Shown here in pieces: positions 24,775 to 31,901 of a stretch of DNA of 64,000 nt (position 1 is the stretch's first letter; each line of letters starts with the position of its first letter). A program made the translations under genes and the position numbers. The DNA comes from Desulfatitalea tepidiphila (GTDB taxonomy: Bacteria > Desulfobacterota > Desulfobacteria > Desulfobacterales > Desulfosarcinaceae): contig NZ_BCAG01000006.1 of NCBI RefSeq assembly GCF_001293685.1, positions 1 through 64,000 on the forward strand. The letters are read 5' to 3'. Below the pieces are notes generated by a model. The model saw nothing but the letters and a program-made list of their open reading frames with translations. It did not search any database and was not told the origin of the DNA.

Positions 24775-25141
24775 TCTCAGCAAGAATTTCAACCGTTCGG
24801 AATTCGTCTGCAAGGGCAAGAACTGCTGCGGCCATTCGGCTGCGGTCCATCCCGACCTGGTCGACGCCCTGCAGGCCTTGCGCGACCGCATCGGCAAACC
24901 GCTGTCCATCACCAGCGGCTTCCGCTGCAACCGGCACAACCAGGCGGTGGGCGGCGCGGAGCAGAGTTTCCACACGCTGGGCATGGCGGCCGACGTGAGC
25001 TGTCCCGCTGGCGTTTCGCCTGACGCACTGGCGGTCATCGCCGAGGAGATCCCTCTCTTCCGCGAGGGCGGCATCGGGGTCTACGCCTCCTGGGTCCATC
25101 TCGACGTGCGCCAGTCGGGCAAGGCGAGGTGGCGGTCATGA
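24767..25141 (+). CDS. Peptidase M15-type peptidoglycan peptidase
   Basis: 124 aa, peptidase_M15_3 / DD- or L,D-peptidase family. The zinc site is visible as SFHTLGMAADV (H..GxAxD) and the second His in WVHLDVR near the C-terminus. The N-terminus carries a CKGKNCC Cys cluster. The gene sits between hub and VgrG-like genes, so it may act either as tail lysozyme on entry or as endolysin; size and lack of signal peptide fit both. Start overlaps the hub gene end. Confidence 0.82.
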   Translation: MGDLSKNFNRSEFVCKGKNCCGHSAAVHPDLVDALQALRDRIGKPLSITSGFRCNRHNQAVGGAEQSFHTLGMAADVSCPAGVSPDALAVIAEEIPLFREGGIGVYASWVHLDVRQSGKARWRS

Positions 25142-25557
25142 GCGCCCAAACCAAGACCCTGTTTTCCGGCACCGCGCTGGGTCTCTCCGGACCGCTTCGG
25201 GTGGAGATCCTGCCCAATGGAATGACCGCGAGGCTGACCCAGCCGTTCCGTGTCCGCACCGGCGCTGGCCGCATCATCGAAGTGCCCGCCGGGTTCGAGA
25301 CCGACTTCGCCTCGGTGCCGCGCCTGTTCTGGCGCGTGGTGCCGCCCTGGGGACGATATTCCCCGGCGGCCGTCGTTCACGACTATCTCTACCACACCGG
25401 CAAGGTTTCGCGGCTTGCGGCCGACCGCGTCTTTCTCGAACTGATGGCGGCCCTGGGCGTGCCTCTGTGGAAACGCCAGGTCATGTATTGGGCGGTTCGC
25501 CTCGGCGGATGGCTGGCCTGGGACGCCAGTCGAAAACGGGAGGCGGAGCATGCTTGA
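25138..25557 (+). CDS. DUF1353 family protein
   Basis: 139 aa. The IIEVPAGFETDFASVPRLFWRVVPPWG..YSPAAVVHDYLYHTG pattern is the DUF1353 signature, a family of phage and prophage proteins of unknown function often next to lysis or tail genes. ATG at 25138 overlaps the previous stop (ATGA); a GTG three codons earlier is a weaker alternative. Next to an M15 peptidase it may assist lysis or tail entry, but this is not established. Confidence 0.8.
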   Translation: MSAQTKTLFSGTALGLSGPLRVEILPNGMTARLTQPFRVRTGAGRIIEVPAGFETDFASVPRLFWRVVPPWGRYSPAAVVHDYLYHTGKVSRLAADRVFLELMAALGVPLWKRQVMYWAVRLGGWLAWDASRKREAEHA

Positions 25558-26599
25558 AACCCGCGACCGTCAATCCGAGGAGCGCTACCGCAACCGCTGG
25601 TACGGCAAGTACCGGGCCTTCGTGCGCGACAACAACGACCCCGAACGCCTCGGCCGGGTCCGCCTGGAAATCCCCGCCGTGCTCGGCAGCGGGCGGGAGA
25701 ACTGGTCCGAATGGGCCGCGCCCTGTTTCCCCTACGGCGGCAACGACGACACCGGCATGTTCCTGGTCCCCGAGGAAGGGGCCTCGGTCTGGGCCGAGTT
25801 CGAGGGCGGCGTCGTCCAGTATCCGATCTGGACCGGGGTCTGGCTGGCCAGGAGCAATCCCGGCGAACAGCCCGAGGAATCCAAGCGCACCTGCGCGAAT
25901 GCCTTCTGCCATGACTGCGAGGACAAGGTCGAGCATCAGGCCAACCGGCACGACGATCTCGAACACAAGAAGTACCACGGCCATCCGCCGTATTACTGCC
26001 CGCGCCTGAAGGTCCTGCTCAAGACCGAGACCGGCCACACCATCCTGGCCGATGACCGCGACGGCGACGAGCTGCTGCGGATCATCGACCGCGCCGGACA
26101 GATCCTCACCATGGAAGGGAAGGTGAAGCCGGAAATGCAGAGCGGCAACGCCCTGCGGCGAGGCACGAAGGATGCCGAGAAAGGCGACCAGCTCGACATC
26201 GTTTCGCAGATCGTCGGCTCCCGCGCCCGCATCCAGCTTACCGACCTCTGCCGCCAGCAGGTGATCCTCGAAGCCTGGCAGGACAAGGAGAAGGTCCACA
26301 TCCTCTCGTGCGACAAGGGCCGCTCCCGCTGGCAGAAGATCCTCATCGATACCACCAAGGGTCGGGAGAAGGTTCACATCTGGGGGCTCAACGGCACTCA
26401 GGAAATCCTTGTCGATTCCACCGCCGCAGCCGAACAGATCCGGCTCACCGACAAGGCAGGTCAGGTGGTGCGCATGAACGCCGCGCCCGGCCAGGAAAGC
26501 ATCAGCGCCACCGACAAGTCCGGCAGCCTCGTGTTCATGGATGGGGTGGCCGGAAACATCATCATTCGCTCGACGAACACTGTCTTGATCAACACCTGA
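25550..26599 (+). CDS. VgrG/gpV-like baseplate spike protein
   Basis: 349 aa. Start to about residue 115 is an OB-fold gp5/VgrG-type domain (WYGKYRAFVRDNNDPERLGRVRLEIPAVLG). The rest is a beta-repeat spike: repeated segments such as EKVHILSC, EKVHIWGL, GQEILVDS, then SGSLVFMDG, typical of the triangular beta-helix of the cell-puncturing device. A His/Cys-rich insert (CANAFCHDCEDK..HHGHPPYYC) lies between OB fold and helix. It precedes the PAAR gene that caps the spike. Confidence 0.85.
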   Translation: MLETRDRQSEERYRNRWYGKYRAFVRDNNDPERLGRVRLEIPAVLGSGRENWSEWAAPCFPYGGNDDTGMFLVPEEGASVWAEFEGGVVQYPIWTGVWLARSNPGEQPEESKRTCANAFCHDCEDKVEHQANRHDDLEHKKYHGHPPYYCPRLKVLLKTETGHTILADDRDGDELLRIIDRAGQILTMEGKVKPEMQSGNALRRGTKDAEKGDQLDIVSQIVGSRARIQLTDLCRQQVILEAWQDKEKVHILSCDKGRSRWQKILIDTTKGREKVHIWGLNGTQEILVDSTAAAEQIRLTDKAGQVVRMNAAPGQESISATDKSGSLVFMDGVAGNIIIRSTNTVLINT

Positions 26600-26611
26600 A
26601 GGAAGCATTGC

Positions 26612-26986
26612 ATGGGAGAAAGAACAACAACGCCCTCCGGACTCTCGGCCAGCGAGGAATTGCTGGCCCGGACTTTCGATCATTGGCGGGAGGAATTCCG
26701 CAGCATCCTCGAAAACCATCGCCGGGAAATCCAGGACCGCCTCGAGAAGATCGAGCGTGAAATCGAGAAGAAATCGGACAAGGAAAACGTCGAGGTGCTG
26801 GTTCGCTCGATCTATTCCGATCTGCACCGGCACGCCGAGGAGATCGACCGGCTGCACGCCCGGGTCGGCTCCAAAATGGGGACCGAGACCATGTGGAAGA
26901 TCGTCGGCCTGGTGTTGACCATCGGCAGCACCATCGGTGGACTCGTCGGCTTTCTGATCCATCTGTTGCTGAAGGTTAACCCATGA
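26612..26986 (+). CDS. Coiled-coil protein with C-terminal membrane helix (XhlA-like)
   Basis: 124 aa. Residues about 20-80 are a charged coiled coil; residues 96-120 are one hydrophobic helix (IVGLVLTIGSTIGGLVGFLIHLLL). This architecture is shared with the haemolysin XhlA/holin-accessory type. A holin role is possible, but a second holin candidate is not seen, and the neighbouring genes are spike genes rather than a lysis cassette. Confidence 0.6.
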   Translation: MGERTTTPSGLSASEELLARTFDHWREEFRSILENHRREIQDRLEKIEREIEKKSDKENVEVLVRSIYSDLHRHAEEIDRLHARVGSKMGTETMWKIVGLVLTIGSTIGGLVGFLIHLLLKVNP

Positions 26987-27246
26987 GCTCCCAGGCGCGA
27001 CTCGGCGACATCAGCAGTCACGGCGGCGTCATCATCACCGGAGCAAGCCGGACGCTGGACAACGGCATGCCGGTGGCCCGCATGGGGGACCTTCACGTCT
27101 GTCCTATTCCGGGGCATGGCGTGACGCCCATCGTGACCGGCAGCTTCGACACCATCACCGAAGGATTGCCCAACGCCCGCATCGGCGACATCACCGCCTG
27201 CGGAGCCATCATCGTTACCGGCAGTCCCGACACCATCGACAACTGA
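26983..27246 (+). CDS. PAAR-domain spike tip protein
   Basis: 87 aa PAAR protein: ARLGDISSHGGVIITGA, ARMGDLHVCP..GHG, ARIGDITACGAIIVTGS. The repeats bear the His/Cys zinc-binding positions of PAAR tips, which sharpen the VgrG/gpV spike. It overlaps the coiled-coil gene by ATGA. Confidence 0.92.
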   Translation: MSSQARLGDISSHGGVIITGASRTLDNGMPVARMGDLHVCPIPGHGVTPIVTGSFDTITEGLPNARIGDITACGAIIVTGSPDTIDN

Positions 27247-27256
27247 GGGGAACGCC

Positions 27257-27565
27257 ATGAACAATCTAGAACAGCCGCAGGAACCGCACTACTGGGATGT
27301 CTTCCCGAAGTTGATCCGGGTCTCGCGATCCCCATTCGTTCAGCGCATTCCGCTCTCGATCCGTGGTCTGCCCGAAGCGCCGGTGTTCGAATCGTCCAAT
27401 CCCGACGTGGCCAGTGTCGATGAGGACGGCAATGTCGAATGCGGCTTCGTTCCCGGAGCGGCCATGATTCTGGTCTGGGATTCGCCCGAGCGGCTCAGCC
27501 TGCGGCACGTTCAGGTCGAGGTCTATGGCGGCGGCGTCTCCGCACCGGTGGAGGTTCCTTCATGA
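27257..27565 (+). CDS. Ig-like (BIG2-type) baseplate-associated protein
   Basis: 102 aa with one Ig-like unit: QRIPLSIRGLPEAPVFESSNPDVASVDEDGNVECGF..LRHVQVEV. It is clearly related to the first domain of the next gene, with the same VQRIPLS/APVF.SSNP/LRHV pattern. Probably a surface or spike-side decoration. GGGG upstream of the ATG at 27257. Confidence 0.75.
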   Translation: MNNLEQPQEPHYWDVFPKLIRVSRSPFVQRIPLSIRGLPEAPVFESSNPDVASVDEDGNVECGFVPGAAMILVWDSPERLSLRHVQVEVYGGGVSAPVEVPS

Positions 27566-28572
27566 CGGATACCCCGCCAGCCTTCAGCCACTGGGAGGTT
27601 CAACCTCGTTCCTTCCGCCTCTCCGCTGGCGAGTTCGAGCAACGGATTCCGCTCTCCCTGCGCGGCGACGTGGACGCTCCGGTCTTTGCCTCCAGCAATC
27701 CGGAGGTCGCGGAGATCGGGCCGGATGGCGTCATTCGCTGCGGCTGGACCATCGGCAACGCCGTGCTCATGGTCTGGCGATCCTCGGTCCTGGACAGCCT
27801 CCGCCATGTACTGGTGGAGGTCCGCGATCCGTCCTGGTTCGCCGACCACCCGGACTTTGCCAGCGGAGCATCGGTTTTCCTCAGTGGCACGGTGGTCAAC
27901 GCCCTCAACACCAGCGGTGTCGGCAACGCGCTGATCGAATTCCGCCGCTCGGAAACCGGCCCGGCTGCGTACCAGACCTTCGCCAACGCCTATGGCGGGT
28001 TCGAGCTGTCCGTACCCGAGGGGTTCTATTACGTGGAGGTCACCGCGCCGGGATACATCGCCTGGCATGGCTGGGTGAACGCCGACCCCAACACCTCCGG
28101 CGACATCCAGATCGTTCTCTCGCCCGAGCTCGACGGCCAGGTCGCCCGTATTGTGTTGCAGTGGGGACTCAACCCCAGGGACCTCGATTCCCATCTCACC
28201 GGACCGACGCCATTCGGCGGCAGGTTCCATGTGTTCTATTCCCACACCATCGAAAACGAGGCGGCGGAATTGGACGTGGACGACACCAGTTCCTACGGGC
28301 CGGAGACCATCACCATCCATCGGCTCATCCCCGGCGTCTACCGTTACGCGGTCCACGACTACACCAACCGCAACGCCAATCCGAGCACCGGCCTGGCGCA
28401 GTCCGGAGCATCGGTGAAAGTGTTCCTGAACGATGGCCGTGAGCAGACATTCGCCGTTCCCAACGCCCCGGGCACGGTCTGGACCGTGTTCGAAATCGAC
28501 GGCGCGACCGGAACAGTGACGCCGGTCAACGCCATGAGTTATCAATCCCAACCCGCCAATGTCGGCATGTAA
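27562..28572 (+). CDS. Ig-like, carboxypeptidase-regulatory-like, and YfaP-like three-domain protein
   Basis: 336 aa. Domain 1 (about residues 10-95) is the Ig-like paralog of the preceding gene. Domain 2 (about 105-195) reads GTVVNALNTSGVGNALIEFRRSE..YGGFELSVPEGFYYVEVTAPGY, the regulatory-like beta fold of CarboxypepD_reg. Domain 3 (about 205-320) has the VLQWGLNPRDLDSHLTGP motif of DUF2135/YfaP-like proteins. Such adhesive beta domains suggest a side fibre or cell-surface contact protein on the baseplate. It overlaps the previous gene by ATGA. Confidence 0.75.
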   Translation: MTDTPPAFSHWEVQPRSFRLSAGEFEQRIPLSLRGDVDAPVFASSNPEVAEIGPDGVIRCGWTIGNAVLMVWRSSVLDSLRHVLVEVRDPSWFADHPDFASGASVFLSGTVVNALNTSGVGNALIEFRRSETGPAAYQTFANAYGGFELSVPEGFYYVEVTAPGYIAWHGWVNADPNTSGDIQIVLSPELDGQVARIVLQWGLNPRDLDSHLTGPTPFGGRFHVFYSHTIENEAAELDVDDTSSYGPETITIHRLIPGVYRYAVHDYTNRNANPSTGLAQSGASVKVFLNDGREQTFAVPNAPGTVWTVFEIDGATGTVTPVNAMSYQSQPANVGM

Positions 28573-28584
28573 TGGGGGCTGTCC

Positions 28585-29475
28585 ATGATTTCCGAAGAAC
28601 CCTCCGACTTGCAGGCCACCATCGAGCAGACCGATTCCGGCGAGCAGCAGTATGTGCTGCGGGCGCTCTGCGATCACCTGTCTGGCATTCGTGAGGAGCT
28701 TTCCGGCATCCGCACGCTGCTGGAGGCCGGTCACGCCGCCTCGGAGGCGATGCGCGGCCAGGCCCAGGCCTATCTGGAAGCCCAGCAGGCCAGGACGCAG
28801 GAGTATCTGGATCAGGTACAGGTCGAGCCGGAGCCCGATTTCTATCCCTTCGTCGAACTGCCTGCGGGCACCGAACCTCGGGATCTGCCGGACGGCAACC
28901 GGCTCTTCACCTTGCCCGACGGCATGATCCTGCGGACCACTGACGATCAGCGAATCTGCGTCATCGACGCAGGGGAGCAGCAGGTCGTCACCCCCGGACC
29001 CGGCACGGCAATCGAGGTTGCCCCGGGACGCCTTTACACCCTGGTCGAGTCCTATCTGAGCGCGACCCGGGAGGCAGCCGGTATCAGCGGACTGCCCGCC
29101 GGGATCGATCCGACCGCCATGGGCGCGGAACGCTTCGCGGTGGATCTGCCCGAGGGCATCCGTCTCGACGTCGATCACCGGGAGCGGTTCATCACCCTGA
29201 TCAACCCGGCCGGACCAATCGACATCATCGGCATCGGCCGCATCGAGGGCATCGGCGAGACCATCACCGTTCGTCTGCTTTCCGGGGGAGCCAAGGGATT
29301 CCAGTGCGGCAAGTCCGGCCACGGCGGGCTGATCGAGGCGGACGGAACCATTCACCTGGGGCTCAAGAGCGGCCTGGATCTGGTGATCCGTTTCCAGGGA
29401 GAAGCTATCGACGACGACACTTCGGAAAGCGGCTGCTCGGGACAGTGCGGCATCGACTGCGAGGAGCGTACCTGA
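28585..29475 (+). CDS. Hypothetical baseplate-region protein
   Basis: 296 aa, not recognised. The N-terminal about 75 residues are a Gln/Glu-rich coiled coil (GIREELSGIRTLLEAGHAASEAM); the rest is acidic and mostly beta with several Leu-Pro-Asp-Gly turns (LPDGNRLFTLPDG). It ends in a Cys-rich tail (SGCSGQCGIDCEER). Stop overlaps the gp25-like gene start. Confidence 0.65.
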   Translation: MISEEPSDLQATIEQTDSGEQQYVLRALCDHLSGIREELSGIRTLLEAGHAASEAMRGQAQAYLEAQQARTQEYLDQVQVEPEPDFYPFVELPAGTEPRDLPDGNRLFTLPDGMILRTTDDQRICVIDAGEQQVVTPGPGTAIEVAPGRLYTLVESYLSATREAAGISGLPAGIDPTAMGAERFAVDLPEGIRLDVDHRERFITLINPAGPIDIIGIGRIEGIGETITVRLLSGGAKGFQCGKSGHGGLIEADGTIHLGLKSGLDLVIRFQGEAIDDDTSESGCSGQCGIDCEERT

Positions 29476-30392
29476 TGAGCTATGACTTTCTCGGCAAGGG
29501 ATTGCGCTACCCGTTCCGGTTTCAGTCGGTATCCGGCGGCACCCAGATCTCGGCCGCCACCTCGCGGGAGCACGAACATATCCGCGAAAGCATCCTGCAG
29601 ATCCTCGGCACCCGGATCGGCGAACGGTTCATGAATCCGGAGTTCGGCTCCAGGCTGAAGGATCTGGTGTTCGAACAGAACGACGAGGTGCTCAAGGGTC
29701 TGCTGCGCCATTACGTGATCGACGCCATCAAGCGCTGGGAAAAGCGGGTGATCATCACGGAGGTGCGCTTCGACGACCGGCCGCTGAACATCGACTGCAA
29801 CCTGCTGCTGGTGCATATCGCCTACCGGGTGATCCAGAGCCAGGTGGACGGCAACCTGGTCTATCCCTTCTACAGAGAAGACCCGAACAATCCCGCGCCC
29901 AGCTATCCCCAGCCGGAGCCCGAGCCGGAACCGCAGCCGGTGCGCAGCGTGCGCCTGTCGCCGGACGTGCGCTCGCTGTTCAATCTGCTCTGGTTCGACG
30001 CAGCCGAGATGAGCCCCGATCCGGACGATTCCTTCATCTGGCCAGCCGGGGAATACGAAGTCGCCTACATCGAGGGAGCCTATCAGGATCGCAACGGCAA
30101 ATGGATCGTTAGCGATCCGGGTGACAATCACGGCCATTACCTGGTCTTCAAGGGAGCACCTGAAACGGAAACGCCCCAGAGCGAGCATTCCCTCTATCTG
30201 GCTGCGAGCGGTCTGGGCTTCGACACCCAGAGCCAGGCGGAAGACAACGCCGCTGGCACCGTTCACCGGATCACCACGTCGGAGTCTGGTCGCATCGGCC
30301 TGTTCTATTTCGAGGGCAAGAAGGAATCCCACTACCTCAACAACACCTCCGGGCAGCCCAATCCCGTCTGGCAACTGCGCGGCCCGCTCTGA
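29475..30392 (+). CDS. gp25-like baseplate wedge protein with extra C-terminal domain
   Basis: 305 aa. Residues 1-130 are GPW/gp25: GTQISAATSREHEHIRESILQILGTRIGERFMNPEFGSRLKDLVFEQND, the conserved wedge core. A Pro/Glu linker (YPQPEPEPEPEPQP) at about 138-155 then joins an additional about 150-aa beta-type domain not usual for gp25 (typically about 110-150 aa alone). So this is a fusion. The extra domain is not recognised. Confidence 0.83.
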   Translation: MSYDFLGKGLRYPFRFQSVSGGTQISAATSREHEHIRESILQILGTRIGERFMNPEFGSRLKDLVFEQNDEVLKGLLRHYVIDAIKRWEKRVIITEVRFDDRPLNIDCNLLLVHIAYRVIQSQVDGNLVYPFYREDPNNPAPSYPQPEPEPEPQPVRSVRLSPDVRSLFNLLWFDAAEMSPDPDDSFIWPAGEYEVAYIEGAYQDRNGKWIVSDPGDNHGHYLVFKGAPETETPQSEHSLYLAASGLGFDTQSQAEDNAAGTVHRITTSESGRIGLFYFEGKKESHYLNNTSGQPNPVWQLRGPL

Positions 30393-30403
30393 GGCATCCC
30401 GCC

Positions 30404-30435
30404 TCCGACACATCCAGGCCCCTTCCGGTAAGTAA
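30404..30435 (+). promoter_or_regulatory. Phage intergenic element, copy 5 (before baseplate J)
   Basis: TCCGAC-N15-CCGGTAAGTAA with the inner sequence ACATCCAGGCCCCTT. Located 12 bases after the gp25-like stop and 57 bases before the ATG at 30492. It is followed by the hairpin at 30444-30466. Confidence 0.75.
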
Positions 30436-30443
30436 CCGGCGTG

Positions 30444-30466
30444 GCGAGAGCATCAGGCGCTCTCGC
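30444..30466 (+). repeat. Perfect 8-bp hairpin downstream of element copy 5
   Basis: GCGAGAGC, loop of 7 bases, GCTCTCGC. It lies in the 5' leader between element copy 5 and the J-like gene. Leader hairpins also follow copies 1, 2 and 4, but the sequences differ, so they may be folding elements rather than binding sites. Confidence 0.55.
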
Positions 30467-30491
30467 ATACCCGCCGAAAACCGGAGAGACC

Positions 30492-31901
30492 ATGGGCCGC
30501 GCAAGCATCGGATATATCAACAAGGATTACGAATCGATCCGCCAGGAGCTGTTGGCGAAGATCCCGCAGCTCACCGACCGCTGGACCGATTTCAACCACT
30601 CCGATCTCGGCGTCGTCCTGCTCGATCTGTTCTGCGGCGTGGGCGACATGCTGGCCTACTACCTGGACGCCCAGGCGGCGGAGGCCTTCCTGCCCACGGC
30701 CCGCCAGCGGCAGAACGTCATCAACCTCTGCAAGCTCATCGGCTACCGGCTGGATTCGCCGGTGGCCTCCACCACCACGCTGCGTTTTCGGCTCTCCGCT
30801 CCGCTTGGCAAGGATTTGACCATTCCGGCGGGTACGGCCTGCCGCGCCTTGCTGAATGACGGCGAGGCGGATTTCGAGACAGTCGAGGACGGCCTGATCC
30901 CGCGAGGCGTGCTCTCGGTAGACATCCCGGCCCGTCAAGGCGTGCGCCGCACCGAGACCTTCACATCGACGGGGCTGCCATTCCAGCGCATCCGCCTGAC
31001 CGGCGACGCCATCGCCCAGGGCACCATCACCGTTACGGTGGGGGACGACGCCTGGAGCGAGGTCGATCATTTCCAGGACAGCCTGGCCGACAGCCGTCAT
31101 TTCATGGCCGACCTGGACGCCCTCGACATCTCTACCCTGATTTTCGGCGACGGGCAAAGCGGCGCTGTACCCGCTCAGGGAAGCGCCATCACCGTCAGCT
31201 ATCTGCAGACCATCGGAGACCAGGGCAATCTCGGTCCGAATCGGATCACCCAACTGCTGAGCCCGGTCTACCTCGACGGCGGCCAGGTCTCCCTGACCGT
31301 CACCAATCCTGTTCCCGCCACTGGCGGCGCTTCGCGGGAAGCCCTCGAACACGCCCGCAGACAGGCACCGGCAGAGCTGCGCAGTCTCTGGAAGGCCGTC
31401 ACCCTGGAGGATTACCAGGCGCTCGCCGAAGGTTACCCCGGCGTCGCCAAGGCCAAGGTGCTCGACACCAATGCCTGCCAGAACATTCGCTATTACAACG
31501 TCCAACTGGCCATCGCCCCCAACGGCGGCGGAATGCCCTCGGCGCTGCTCAAGCGGGACCTCGCGGAGTTTCTCGAACGCCGCAAGGTCATCACGGTCGA
31601 GATCAACCTGTTCGATCCGATCTACCGCCCCGTTTCCATCGACGCCGAGGTCTACGTCTGGCCCGGTGAACCGCTGGAAAACGTGCGTAGCCGCATCGAA
31701 GCCGCGCTCTCCGATTTCTTTTCCTTCGACCAAGTCTCTTTCGGCCAGACCATTCACTTCTCCGACCTGGTGGCCCTGATCGATGGCGTGCGTGGCGTCA
31801 GCCACATGCATCTCTACGCGCCCAGGCAGGACATCCTGCTGCGCCACGGCGAAATCCCGGTTCTCGGCAGCGTCAACCTCGATCTGCGGAGGGCCGGTTG
31901 A
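30492..31901 (+). CDS. Baseplate J-like wedge protein
   Basis: 469 aa, gpJ/gp6-like wedge. The N-terminus (YINKDYESIRQELLAKIPQLTDRWTDFN) is the typical start of this family, followed by a DMLAYYLDAQAAEAFLPTARQRQNVINLCKLIGY stretch and a C-terminal EIPVLGSVNLDLR. GGAGAG precedes the ATG at 30492. Stop overlaps the next start (TTGATG). Confidence 0.88.
   Translation: MGRASIGYINKDYESIRQELLAKIPQLTDRWTDFNHSDLGVVLLDLFCGVGDMLAYYLDAQAAEAFLPTARQRQNVINLCKLIGYRLDSPVASTTTLRFRLSAPLGKDLTIPAGTACRALLNDGEADFETVEDGLIPRGVLSVDIPARQGVRRTETFTSTGLPFQRIRLTGDAIAQGTITVTVGDDAWSEVDHFQDSLADSRHFMADLDALDISTLIFGDGQSGAVPAQGSAITVSYLQTIGDQGNLGPNRITQLLSPVYLDGGQVSLTVTNPVPATGGASREALEHARRQAPAELRSLWKAVTLEDYQALAEGYPGVAKAKVLDTNACQNIRYYNVQLAIAPNGGGMPSALLKRDLAEFLERRKVITVEINLFDPIYRPVSIDAEVYVWPGEPLENVRSRIEAALSDFFSFDQVSFGQTIHFSDLVALIDGVRGVSHMHLYAPRQDILLRHGEIPVLGSVNLDLRRAG

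Noticed and set aside
15865-30392. Extracellular contractile injection system or tailocin rather than phage
   Set aside because: A full head module (terminase, portal, scaffold, capsid, connectors) is in the same operon series, and the eCIS-type AAA ATPase is not seen.
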